From a virus, in the IMG/VR virus record IMGVR_UViG_3300044912_000063, positions 1-30,843 of that record: a DNA stretch of 30,843 nt. One strand, written 5' to 3'. Shown piece after piece: positions 7,123-14,179 of the stretch; positions within the stretch are counted from its first letter, which is position 1; the number at the start of each line of letters is the position of its first letter. A program made the translations under genes and the position numbers. A model generated the notes under the pieces. It saw only the letters and a list, made by a program, of their open reading frames with translations, did no database searches and was not told where the DNA came from.

Positions 7123-8086
7123 AGAAGTATGTTCAAAGTTCAAAGACACTCCGTCTTTGACACTATCAAAAAAGTTATTAGCCGAGTATCCAGAAGTATA
7201 TAAAGACGTTGAACACGCGAGAACATTCGTTCGAATAATTCGCGGTCAGAAAGGAAAGCAAGACAGAAAGAATACTGCTGACAAATCTCTTTATGATGCA
7301 AAGCCTCGACCATTGAACCCATTTGCACTACCGAAGTCGTATGCGAAGAAACGCAAACACGTTGAATTGAAGGGAACAAAGTTCTTAATCCTGTCAGACA
7401 TTCATATCCCTTACCAAGACAACGACGCTTTGAGCGTTGCAATCAACGAAGGTATCCGTCAAGGGTGCGACGCGGTGATTCTAAATGGTGACGCTCTCGA
7501 CTGTCATATGATTTCCGACTTCGTCAAAGATCCACGCAAAAGAAAATTCAAAGACGAACTATACGCGATGCGTCAATTCGTTGACACGTTACGCGGTCAG
7601 TTTCCAACCGCTCACATTTATTATAAGGAAGGAAACCACGAAGAAAGGTATTGGAGATATATGCGAATTAAAGCACCAGAATTATTCGACATTGACGCTT
7701 TCGACTTTTCTTCTTTGTGTCATCTTGATAAACACAATATTACTTGGATAGACGGAAAGAGCAAACTGAATATCGGTAAACTTTCAATCTTTCACGGACA
7801 CGAGTTCGGAAAGCAATTCCTTCCTTCAGTAAACGTGGCGCGTGGCTTGTTCTTGAAGACGAAGGTTTCTTCTTTGTGCGGTCATCACCACCAAACCGCA
7901 GAACACAACGAGCGCGACGCGAATGGAAAGTTTATAACGTGTTGGGGTGTTGGTTGCTTATCTGAATTATCTCCCGACTACAACCCTTATTCGAAGTACA
8001 ATCACGGCTTCGCGATCGTTGAGAAAGGAACGAATGGACAATTCAGCGTCAAGAATTTAAGAATACACGAAGGGCAAATCTTATGA
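7085..8086 (+). CDS. Calcineurin-like metallophosphoesterase
   Basis: About 333 residues from the ATG at 7085; a TTG at 7058 could add 9. The five metal-binding blocks are all present in order: SDIH (Asp105, His107), NGDALD (Asp136), GNHEER (Asn184, His185), FHGHEF (His237, His239) and GHHH (about 267-269). These bind two metal ions in the active site. About 95 residues precede the domain and look helical and basic, possibly nucleic-acid binding (TLSKKLLAEYPEVYKD, RTFVRIIRGQKGK). Known family members act on nucleic acids, nucleotides or phosphoproteins; the substrate cannot be told here. It sits between the holin and a membrane protein and overlaps the latter by ATGA. Confidence 0.85.
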   Translation: MATPKTAARTIAEEVCSKFKDTPSLTLSKKLLAEYPEVYKDVEHARTFVRIIRGQKGKQDRKNTADKSLYDAKPRPLNPFALPKSYAKKRKHVELKGTKFLILSDIHIPYQDNDALSVAINEGIRQGCDAVILNGDALDCHMISDFVKDPRKRKFKDELYAMRQFVDTLRGQFPTAHIYYKEGNHEERYWRYMRIKAPELFDIDAFDFSSLCHLDKHNITWIDGKSKLNIGKLSIFHGHEFGKQFLPSVNVARGLFLKTKVSSLCGHHHQTAEHNERDANGKFITCWGVGCLSELSPDYNPYSKYNHGFAIVEKGTNGQFSVKNLRIHEGQIL

Positions 8087-8658
8087 GAAAGAATATAATT
8101 GCAATTGCTTTGTTGCTCGTTGGGACAACTGCTATTTGGACTGTTGTTTGTTATTATTGGTTTGGAAAGAAAGACGCAAAATATGTACACGTTGAAGTAC
8201 AAAAGCAAGATAGCATCATAAACTACAACGCGGGTGAATACCAGATGCTTCTCGAAGAAACACTTGAACTAAAAGAACAACTTGCATATTATGAAAACGC
8301 TCAACTTAAAGCCAAAACCACCTATCAAAGAACTCGTGATATTGTTATTGTTCGAGATACTATTAATCGCATTGATGTTATACGTTTGGTGAACTCCTGC
8401 GATAGCGTTATTGCTTCCGATTCGCTCGTGATTAACAACTTGAAGGAACAATTGAACATTGAGGAAAGAAAGATAAACAACTTACAAGAAACGGTCGGTG
8501 CTTATGAACAAAAGACCGATGTGTTACAGGGCGAAATCAACAGTCTAACTGCTGATAAAAAGAAATTGGAGAAACAAAAAAAGCGCAGAAACCGCGCTTT
8601 AGTCGTAACGTCGTCCGTCGCTATTTTGTCGACATTTGTTCTGAGTGTTTTACTTTAG
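8083..8658 (+). CDS. Coiled-coil membrane protein at the end of the lysis segment (spanin candidate)
   Basis: A 191-residue protein with a membrane helix at each end: IIAIALLLVGTTAIWTVVCY (about residues 5-24) and ALVVTSSVAILSTFVLSVLL (about 172-191). Between them lie about 130 residues of charged heptad-like helix with many Glu, Lys and Leu, including EETLELKEQLAYYENAQLK. The first membrane segment could be a signal anchor. Last gene of the rightward arm, after the endolysin and holin genes. The topology would suit a periplasm-spanning unimolecular spanin, but there is no lipobox and the second helix may be anchoring in the inner membrane. Its 3' end overlaps the opposing gene by 38 bases. 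Confidence 0.55.
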   Translation: MRKNIIAIALLLVGTTAIWTVVCYYWFGKKDAKYVHVEVQKQDSIINYNAGEYQMLLEETLELKEQLAYYENAQLKAKTTYQRTRDIVIVRDTINRIDVIRLVNSCDSVIASDSLVINNLKEQLNIEERKINNLQETVGAYEQKTDVLQGEINSLTADKKKLEKQKKRRNRALVVTSSVAILSTFVLSVLL

Positions 8659-8815
8659 ATTCTGGAACGTAAAACTTTATTGAAAACTTTATCGCTTCGC
8701 TTAAAAAAGTGTTGCGACTATTCTCACCTCGTTTCTCGTCTATCTCGTTCCACAGGTCTTTGTGTAAGTAAACACATATTCCTTTTTTAGTCTTGCTTTC
8801 TGGCATCTTCTTCAA
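8621..8815 (-). CDS. Small ribbon-helix-helix-like protein (64 aa)
   Basis: A 64-residue basic protein. Residues 11-50 (KKGICVYLHKDLWNEIDEKR and SRNTFLSEAIKFSI) match the pattern of a ribbon-helix-helix DNA-binding domain: a short beta strand, then two helices. It may start at Met1 or at Met4 (MPESK). Last gene of the leftward arm, overlapping the upstream gene by 29 bases and the opposing plus-strand gene by 38. A role as a small transcription regulator is inferred from the fold pattern only. Confidence 0.55.
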   Translation of the reverse strand: MKKMPESKTKKGICVYLHKDLWNEIDEKRGENSRNTFLSEAIKFSIKFYVPESKVKHSEQMSTK

Positions 8816-8990
8816 TTTTAAGTTTCTTCAAATACAACGCAAGGTCTAACGCTTCCTCGTACGCGTGTTGTAGCCATTGTGAGCGCGTTAAATCAGTTCG
8901 GTCGAGTGTTGTTCCGTACGTCTCAATTCCCTTCGCTTCACGCGTCTTTAAATCGGTAATTACTTTGTCTAATAGCACGCTCGTTTTCAT
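8787..8990 (-). CDS. MazG-like / all-alpha NTP pyrophosphohydrolase-like protein (67 aa)
   Basis: A 67-residue helical protein. The segment GIETYGTTLDRTDLTRSQWL followed by HAYEEALDLALYLKKL carries an EExxD-type helix (Glu45, Glu46, Asp49) as seen in MazG-like and dUTPase-like all-alpha hydrolases. Such small proteins are frequent in phages and may hydrolyse nucleotides to clean the pool. It is shorter than full MazG, so activity is uncertain. It overlaps the upstream gene by 53 bases, the largest such overlap among these small genes. Confidence 0.5.
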   Translation of the reverse strand: MKTSVLLDKVITDLKTREAKGIETYGTTLDRTDLTRSQWLQHAYEEALDLALYLKKLKIEEDARKQD

Positions 8991-9252
8991 AGTTTTCTAA
9001 TAATTCTTTATACTCTTGAATTGTTAAAATTTTAGAAGGTTTAGGATTCTTTTCTTCTTCTTCAATTTCAATTGAAATAGACGGTGGACAATCATTAGTG
9101 CAAACGTAATAATCATTTGTACTTCGCATTAAATTAAATTTGTCAGCGTAATCTTTCAAGATGTTTTTTGCTTTTGTTTTAGAGTTAAAACGTTCGTAAT
9201 GCGTAAGTACATTATTCGACCGATATATTACTTTATAAATTACATTACTCAT
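8938..9252 (-). CDS. Hypothetical early protein (104 aa)
   Basis: A 104-residue protein with an N-terminal alpha/beta part (VIYKVIYRSNNVLTHYERFN, then SKTKAKNILKDYADKFNLM) that looks like a small nucleic-acid or protein-binding fold. An acidic linker (EIEEEEKNPKP) and a C-terminal helix follow. The start overlaps the upstream stop by ATGA, so translation is probably coupled. I do not recognise a family. Confidence 0.6.
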   Translation of the reverse strand: MSNVIYKVIYRSNNVLTHYERFNSKTKAKNILKDYADKFNLMRSTNDYYVCTNDCPPSISIEIEEEEKNPKPSKILTIQEYKELLENYENERAIRQSNYRFKDA

Positions 9253-9461
9253 TTTTCTTCATTCGGTTTACTCATCATTGAACCAATCATAAGCGCGAGA
9301 TAAACTTTCTCCTTTGCGTTCATGTCTTTTCTTTGTGAAAGTTCAAGGAGAATATCGCCAAGAACTTTGCCTTGTTGGAAGTACGTCGCCATTGAGTTGA
9401 CAATTTCGCGTTCTCTTTCCTGTGTCATTTTTAATGACTCGTATAGTGGTGTTTGTTTCAT
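9249..9461 (-). CDS. Hypothetical helical early protein (70 aa)
   Basis: A 70-residue, mainly helical protein (REREIVNSMATYFQQGKVLG, EKVYLALMIGSMM). It overlaps both neighbours by 4 bases (ATGA), so the three genes form a coupled cluster. No recognised family and no membrane helix of convincing length. Confidence 0.6.
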   Translation of the reverse strand: MKQTPLYESLKMTQEREREIVNSMATYFQQGKVLGDILLELSQRKDMNAKEKVYLALMIGSMMSKPNEEK

Positions 9462-9673
9462 TCTTGTTCTGTTTTTATTTCTTCGGGTTCACGCAAATAA
9501 TTCTCCGCAGTTAACGACAGTACAAACAATAGTATCCACCAATCCACATCTATAATTTTAGACATTTCAGTTCCTGTAATGGCTGAATATCCAAGTAAGA
9601 TATAAAGAGTAATTGCAATTGCAACATCAAATAACTTCAAAAATATGCTTATTATTTGTTTAATTTTTTTCAT
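9458..9673 (-). CDS. Small membrane protein with two helices (71 aa)
   Basis: A 71-residue protein with two hydrophobic segments: IISIFLKLFDVAIAITLYIL (about residues 8-27) and DWWILLFVLSLTA (about 44-56), and an acidic C-terminal tail. It lies 37 bases after the terminase gene in the early arm, away from the lysis genes. It could be a second holin-like or superinfection-exclusion protein, but nothing in the sequence decides this. Confidence 0.6.
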   Translation of the reverse strand: MKKIKQIISIFLKLFDVAIAITLYILLGYSAITGTEMSKIIDVDWWILLFVLSLTAENYLREPEEIKTEQE

Positions 9674-9710
9674 TTGTTTATTTTATTTTGGCTAATGTAA
9701 TTAATTTATG

Positions 9711-11009
9711 CTAACCTACAACATACTGTCCATAAGAAGGATTGAGTTCGAAATACATTCGCATCATTATTGCGTCGGCAACGTCGGGCGAAATACCTTC
9801 GCGGTTCTTGATTACGTCTTTCGGTGTTACTTGCAACTTTCCATCTACGTCTGCGCGATGTCGCTTAATCATTTCCAGCTCACGAATAATTTGCTCCTTG
9901 CGTGTGTTCGATAAGATTGTTATCTTGTTTTCTTCGACGTACTGAGCAAGTTTGTAGTAACATTCGCTTTTCAAATTTTGATATTGCGGGTGTTTGGGTT
10001 TTGATCCATTGACGAATCCGCGACACTTAAGAAAATCAACCACTCCGCCACCAACACCGTCTTCATCACACAAGACATCCTGTAACAAAATGTTATGTTC
10101 TTTTGTTACGACGCGAATCTTGTTCACGACTTCATCCAAAGCCGCACGATTGAGTTCAATTATATCAATGATAGTTAGACCTTCCCAAACAATTATAATC
10201 GTTCTATCCTTCCCAAAACGCGCTATATCGGCTGTGATATATTTCTTTCCTTCATTGATTACTTCGTTGCGGAACATTCGAAGAAGATTCTCCGTGTTGA
10301 ACAACTTATCGCTGTCGTCGTCAAACTCCCAGTTCCCTTCTAAAAGTCTTTTGCGGTCGTACTCTGGAAGTTTCTGCAAATTCTCTAAATAAGTCTGCGA
10401 GATATATGGGTTGTCGGTTGGTAACGCTTGGACAAATGCTCGGTCATTTCTCAATTCACCTTTCAAATTAGCGTAGTAAAAGTCATTATACAACCAACCC
10501 TTTGAAGGGTTACAAGTCATCAATCCCTTCGGTCTATCGTTAATCAATTTGTAACGTACACGCGATTGCAAAATGTCAATACAACGCTTCGAAACTTCCG
10601 CTACCTCGTCAACGAAGTAGTCCGTGATTTCAATAGAACCAAATCTTTGAAAGTCGGGGTCTGAAGGCATATCCGCCAAGTCCATAAGTATTGTTTGGCT
10701 TCCGTTGTACCACTTAATAACGTGGTCTTGTCCGTTGTATGTGTAGTGAACGTTAGGTTTTAATCCGTGTAAGGTGCAAAGTTCAAAGAAGGTTTGCATT
10801 GTTGACAAGCGCAACTTCTTCAATTCAGCACGACCAATTAAACCCTTCGTCCCTGGGTATTTTAGTCTTCGTTTTATCTGCCAATCGCAACCGAGAAAAG
10901 ACTTTCCACTAAACACACCGCCACCATACAATACCTGCGCAATAGGACTTTCATAAGAAAGAAGTTCCAACGCGTATTTCTGTTTGTCGTGGTAAATTAT
11001 TTCGGGCAT
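9711..11009 (-). CDS. Terminase large subunit
   Basis: A 432-residue packaging motor. The ATPase part has a Walker A-like loop GGGVFSGKS (29-37), a Walker B TDYFVDEVAE with Asp134-Glu135, and a coupling motif TCNPSKG (165-171). The nuclease part has TADIARFGKDRT (Asp261), CDEDGVGGG (Asp315/Asp317) and SPDVADAIM (Asp409, Asp412), the usual acidic residues for metal binding. It cuts concatemeric DNA and pumps it through the portal. Length is normal. Oddly, it lies on the leftward arm with replication genes, apart from the portal and capsid. The start overlaps the upstream stop as TAATG. Confidence 0.95.
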   Translation of the reverse strand: MPEIIYHDKQKYALELLSYESPIAQVLYGGGVFSGKSFLGCDWQIKRRLKYPGTKGLIGRAELKKLRLSTMQTFFELCTLHGLKPNVHYTYNGQDHVIKWYNGSQTILMDLADMPSDPDFQRFGSIEITDYFVDEVAEVSKRCIDILQSRVRYKLINDRPKGLMTCNPSKGWLYNDFYYANLKGELRNDRAFVQALPTDNPYISQTYLENLQKLPEYDRKRLLEGNWEFDDDSDKLFNTENLLRMFRNEVINEGKKYITADIARFGKDRTIIIVWEGLTIIDIIELNRAALDEVVNKIRVVTKEHNILLQDVLCDEDGVGGGVVDFLKCRGFVNGSKPKHPQYQNLKSECYYKLAQYVEENKITILSNTRKEQIIRELEMIKRHRADVDGKLQVTPKDVIKNREGISPDVADAIMMRMYFELNPSYGQYVVG

Positions 11010-11800
11010 TAGAATAAATTCAGTTGTTTAAATGTTGTATATCCAGCAAAAACTTTTTCAGTATTCGCATCTATTATATCTGCAAATTCTATCTCGCAAA
11101 AAGTTCCACAATCTGGAACAATAGGCGGTTCGTGTTTTCCTTCGTTTGGTTTTAATTCGTCAAGGAATTTTTCTTTAATGCACGAATGACCTGCTATTCT
11201 TTCGGCTTTAGCCATTCTTTCAAAGTGTTCTGGAAAATGTTTTCGTATATGGTTCCAATAACCCTTGCCACCTTTAATACAACCAATGCAATTATTGTTG
11301 TGGAAACCTAATTCGTACATTTTAGGCAACTTAATTCCATTAAACAATAGCAATTCAGCGCATTGCTGCTTTGTCATTTTGCGGTCAATCAATGGAGTTA
11401 ATGGTTTTGCTTGTGGGTATTGTTGTGCAAAACGAATTGCTCTATTGATTTCTTTTTTATCGTATTCAAAACCAAAGATTTGACCTTCATATTCAAATTC
11501 TTTTTCGATTGCTTTGCGAACGTCTTTTTTTAGAACTTTTGTACACATTGCGCCTGTTGGAGAATTAACATATTTTGCTATCTCAACAACTTCAAATTGG
11601 TCTTTATATTTTTTACAACGCCTACGTTCTACTTTGACACCCAACCACTTCTCACAATCTAAAATAAATCGTTCATTATCTTCGTGCGCGCTATCTATTT
11701 CAATGTAAAATAAGCGTACATTTTCTTTTCCATGTTCTTCGATTGCTAACTTACAAGCAACAGCCGAAGTAACACCACAACTAAACCAGCCTATTATCAT
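11009..11800 (-). CDS. PAPS-reductase-like / adenine nucleotide alpha-hydrolase family enzyme
   Basis: A 263-residue protein with the PP-loop-like N-terminus WFSCGVTSAVA (residues 5-15), where the usual SGGxDS is SCGVTS. Further conserved parts are IEIDSAHEDNERF, IFGFEYDKKEINRAIRF, a Cys pair NNCIGCIKGGKGYW, and late cysteines (SCI, PDCGTFC). This is the phage branch of the phosphoadenosine-phosphosulfate reductase / N-type ATP pyrophosphatase superfamily. Members activate a substrate by adenylation, or reduce PAPS. The clustered cysteines suggest a metal or iron-sulfur site. It lies directly after the cytosine methyltransferase and before the terminase (1-base overlap), so a role in DNA modification or sulfur metabolism is possible. 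The substrate is unknown. Confidence 0.8.
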   Translation of the reverse strand: MIIGWFSCGVTSAVACKLAIEEHGKENVRLFYIEIDSAHEDNERFILDCEKWLGVKVERRRCKKYKDQFEVVEIAKYVNSPTGAMCTKVLKKDVRKAIEKEFEYEGQIFGFEYDKKEINRAIRFAQQYPQAKPLTPLIDRKMTKQQCAELLLFNGIKLPKMYELGFHNNNCIGCIKGGKGYWNHIRKHFPEHFERMAKAERIAGHSCIKEKFLDELKPNEGKHEPPIVPDCGTFCEIEFADIIDANTEKVFAGYTTFKQLNLF

Positions 11801-11803
11801 GTT

Positions 11804-12847
11804 TTAAAATAATTTTAATTGTAATTTTTCTAATCTATCCATTTCAGCAATTACTTTGAAAATCTCATAAGCAACTTGCGGAACAATCGCATTTCCATAA
11901 CCCTTTATTGATTCTTGTCTCCACTTTGGAAAGGTAATTCCGTCCAGTTCGGTGGGAAGCCCATCATCTCCGCCACAAATCGGGGATTGAGTTGGGAACA
12001 TTTCGAAGTTTGCTCTATAAAATTCATTGCGTCTTTCAGGCTGTTCGTTAATGGATTGTGATTTGCTCTTGGTTGATTCCCTCTCCTTCCAGCATTCATA
12101 TCTGAAACCGTCGGCGTTGGTAACATTCCCTTGTCCATCATTCTCGTTAATGTCATGCTGTGCATTGATCCCTCTTTGACTTGCGAACTCTTCATTGTCG
12201 CACTCGCGTTCGTGCTGTCGAATACTGTTGGTGTTGGTAGCAGTCCCCGAATTGCCATTTGATCTAACGGCATCGTAAATTCCTTGTGTCCTTTCAGTTT
12301 CATTCTCTCCATTCTCGCATCGTATGCTTCCGTATTTTTCTGTTCGAAACATTGAGCCATTGGAGTAGGCAACAAACCAAACTCTATCTCTTCGGTGTGG
12401 CGCACCGACGGCACAAGCTGGCAATAATATCGGTTGTACGGTGTACCCTTGAGCTTCCAAATCAGTACACACTTCTTCGAAGACCATTCCCCCGTTCCAA
12501 TTAGTAAGTCCACGAACGTTTTCGCCCACGACGTAGGTTGGTTTAACTTCTGAAATGACTCTGAGCATATGCGGCCAGAGGTGTCGCTCGTCCTCTTTCC
12601 CAAGTCGCTTACCTGCGCTTGAGTATGGTTGACAAGGAAACCCTCCTGTGAGGATGTCAATTGTTCCTCTGTGAATAGAGAAGTCTGTCTTTGTAATGTC
12701 TTCATAACTTTTAGAATTAGGCCAATAATGATTTAAAACTTTTCTTGGGAAAGGCATCCATTCGCAATGAAATTCGTTGTGCCATCCCATCCATTCAGCG
12801 GCTAAATCAAAGCCACCTATTCCGCTAAACAACGATCCGTGATTCAT
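11804..12847 (-). CDS. DNA (cytosine-5) methyltransferase
   Basis: A 347-residue C5-MTase. Motif I for AdoMet is SLFSGIGGFD (5-14). Motif IV is GGFPCQPYSSAG with catalytic Cys72. Motif VI is GENVRG (ENV 109-111). Motif VIII is HRRDRVWF (151-158), and motif X is GYGNAIVPQ (317-325). Residues about 161-285, where the target-recognition region should be, are hydrophilic and rich in Asn, Glu and Ser, with TATNTNS and NENDGQGNVTN stretches. That region coincides with a long second reading frame (11905-12705), which may explain its composition. The enzyme probably protects phage DNA from host restriction. It overlaps the upstream gene by 4 bases (ATGA). Confidence 0.92.
   Translation of the reverse strand: MNHGSLFSGIGGFDLAAEWMGWHNEFHCEWMPFPRKVLNHYWPNSKSYEDITKTDFSIHRGTIDILTGGFPCQPYSSAGKRLGKEDERHLWPHMLRVISEVKPTYVVGENVRGLTNWNGGMVFEEVCTDLEAQGYTVQPILLPACAVGAPHRRDRVWFVAYSNGSMFRTEKYGSIRCENGENETERTQGIYDAVRSNGNSGTATNTNSIRQHERECDNEEFASQRGINAQHDINENDGQGNVTNADGFRYECWKERESTKSKSQSINEQPERRNEFYRANFEMFPTQSPICGGDDGLPTELDGITFPKWRQESIKGYGNAIVPQVAYEIFKVIAEMDRLEKLQLKLF
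11905..12705 (-). CDS. Nested +1-frame ORF inside the cytosine methyltransferase gene (266 aa)
   Basis: A 266-residue ORF on the same strand, entirely inside the methyltransferase gene in the +1 frame. It does not look like a chance frame. It has a Trp-rich segment (SWAKTFVDLLIGTGEWSSKK), a KGTPYNRYYCQL segment, and three LLPTP or MLPTP repeats at about residues 112, 155 and 193. It ends with LNPRFVAEMMGFPPNWTELP. I recall proteins of this type linked to phage cytosine methyltransferases. A chance frame of this length without stops and with repeated motifs is improbable. Function unknown; it may act with the methyltransferase. It starts at an ATG opposite codon 48 of the outer gene. Confidence 0.6.
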   Translation of the reverse strand: MKTLQRQTSLFTEEQLTSSQEGFLVNHTQAQVSDLGKRTSDTSGRICSESFQKLNQPTSWAKTFVDLLIGTGEWSSKKCVLIWKLKGTPYNRYYCQLVPSVRHTEEIEFGLLPTPMAQCFEQKNTEAYDARMERMKLKGHKEFTMPLDQMAIRGLLPTPTVFDSTNASATMKSSQVKEGSMHSMTLTRMMDKGMLPTPTVSDMNAGRRGNQPRANHNPLTNSLKDAMNFIEQTSKCSQLNPRFVAEMMGFPPNWTELPFQSGDKNQ

Positions 12848-13599
12848 TGCTTACTCAAATAAAGTTTATACAACTCACGCAACCCTTCAAACTGGATTGA
12901 TTCCTTCACGAGTTGACGTTTGCGGTCACTCATTCGCTCAACCATTCCTTTGCTCAATTGTTGTTCGTTGAAGACCGTCTTTCTCGCCTTCGCTTTACAA
13001 AGGTTGTATTCATCGTCTGTGAACGTTTCAGCCGTTATACGTTTGCTTTCTTCGAGCCAACGCATCATTGACACACCTCGCAGTTCTAACGTCGTGTATT
13101 TGCTTTGTTTAAAGCTCTCAACGTCCTCTGCTAACATCCTTCTCCAACTATCATCGTTTACCGCCATTTCGTTTTCCTTTATTTGTTGTGATTTTTCTTC
13201 AATTGCTTCCGCGATTTCTCTCTGAATTTGTAGGTTCGCTTTGTCGCGGTGTGGTTTGTAGCACGTCAACACGTCGCCTATAAACGAAACGCTCAACGCT
13301 CCGAAGTGTTCGCATTTCTTTGACAGTTCGTTAGCCGCGTTCATTTCAAACGCAAGGTTGAAGTGTTCGAAAGTAACCCAACGAAAGTGCTTCGTGATAA
13401 ACTCGTGAAGCATTTGAAGTAACTGCGCTTCTGGAAGTGCTATTCCGTACATCGCGCACACCTTTGAGCATAACTTAACGAACGTTGGTAGGTCGTAGTC
13501 GGCTACAAATGCGCTTTCGCGTTCTGCACGATCAACCCTTTGTGTAATGCTGAGCGTCGTTGTAGATGCGTTGCGCAGCGTCTGAATCGAATTTTCCAT
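12844..13599 (-). CDS. Hypothetical replication-module protein (251 aa)
   Basis: A 251-residue helical and charged protein. The N-terminal 130 residues contain LPTFVKLCSKVCAMYGIALP and FITKHFRWVTFEHFNLAFEM, which look like a folded helical domain. The rest is a long charged helical region with Lys, Glu and Arg. It lies between two putative replication proteins and the methyltransferase. I recall similar unnamed proteins in Bacteroidota phage replication modules, but know no activity. The start overlaps the upstream gene by 68 bases; no better in-frame ATG exists before residue 50, so this start is kept. Confidence 0.65.
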   Translation of the reverse strand: MENSIQTLRNASTTTLSITQRVDRAERESAFVADYDLPTFVKLCSKVCAMYGIALPEAQLLQMLHEFITKHFRWVTFEHFNLAFEMNAANELSKKCEHFGALSVSFIGDVLTCYKPHRDKANLQIQREIAEAIEEKSQQIKENEMAVNDDSWRRMLAEDVESFKQSKYTTLELRGVSMMRWLEESKRITAETFTDDEYNLCKAKARKTVFNEQQLSKGMVERMSDRKRQLVKESIQFEGLRELYKLYLSKQ

Positions 13600-13960
13600 T
13601 TTTGATTTTTGTTTGTTGGTTTGTAGTTACAAAGGTAGACAAGTCCCATTTACGAACGGCAGCCTTCCAATCTTTCATCGCGTTCCTTCCCACCTTCCAA
13701 CCGTTCGCCTCGTAGTGTGCGTGAAATTTCTCGGTAAAGGCAAGAGCGTCTTCTTTGCTTAATTTCTCACACGCGTAGTCGAAGATTTCAACGACTGTTG
13801 GTTTCTTGAACGATTGTTTCTTTTCTTTCGGTGTAGCAAGTGTAGGAAGTGTACTTTGTAAAACAAACTTATTTAGAAGGTCGTTTATCTTCTGGTCTTG
13901 TTCGTTTACCTTCGCTTCGAGAATCTCGATTCGTTTTTTGAGTTGTAGTATTAGCATCAT
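13532..13960 (-). CDS. Putative replication-associated DNA-binding protein (142 aa)
   Basis: A 142-residue protein. An N-terminal coiled coil (LKKRIEILEAKVNEQDQKIN, about 7-26) could allow oligomerisation. A helical domain follows: PTVVEIFDYACEKLSKEDAL, FTEKFHAHYEANGWKVGR and KDWKAAVRKWDL (about 54-107). The block NGWKVGR with a following KDWKAAVRKW is a repeated feature of phage replication proteins of the replisome-organiser or DnaT-like kind that I recall. Placed next to the DnaA-like gene, a role in replication start is likely but inferred. Confidence 0.6.
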   Translation of the reverse strand: MMLILQLKKRIEILEAKVNEQDQKINDLLNKFVLQSTLPTLATPKEKKQSFKKPTVVEIFDYACEKLSKEDALAFTEKFHAHYEANGWKVGRNAMKDWKAAVRKWDLSTFVTTNQQTKIKNGKFDSDAAQRIYNDAQHYTKG

Positions 13961-13972
13961 ATTCTTTTTAAG

Positions 13973-14167
13973 TTAGTCCCAACCTTCGCCTTTGTAGTCG
14001 TCCGCGTCTTGTTCTTTATGACATTCGTAACAAAGACCGATTTCGTCTTCGATTTCATCTTGAACTTCTGAATCGGAAAGACCTTCGTACTTTGGATTCA
14101 ATCGTTTTAAATCTGCAATGCGTTCTTTGATTGCATCCTCTTCGCAATAACGGCAGTAGTCGCTCAT
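13973..14167 (-). CDS. Small acidic zinc-ribbon-like protein (64 aa)
   Basis: A 64-residue acidic protein with two CxxC pairs: YCRYC at residues 4-8 and CYEC at about 46-49. Together these could bind one zinc ion. The middle is a helix and acidic stretch (DSEVQDEIEDEIGL). It lies between the DnaA-like gene and another replication gene with gaps of about 12 bases. Function unknown; zinc binding is inferred from the cysteine pairs. Confidence 0.65.
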   Translation of the reverse strand: MSDYCRYCEEDAIKERIADLKRLNPKYEGLSDSEVQDEIEDEIGLCYECHKEQDADDYKGEGWD

Positions 14168-14179
14168 AGTTGTTTGATT

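Noticed and set aside
9742-10956. Plus-strand ORFs over the terminase gene
   Set aside because: Antisense shadows of a well-supported terminase; no protein-like motifs.
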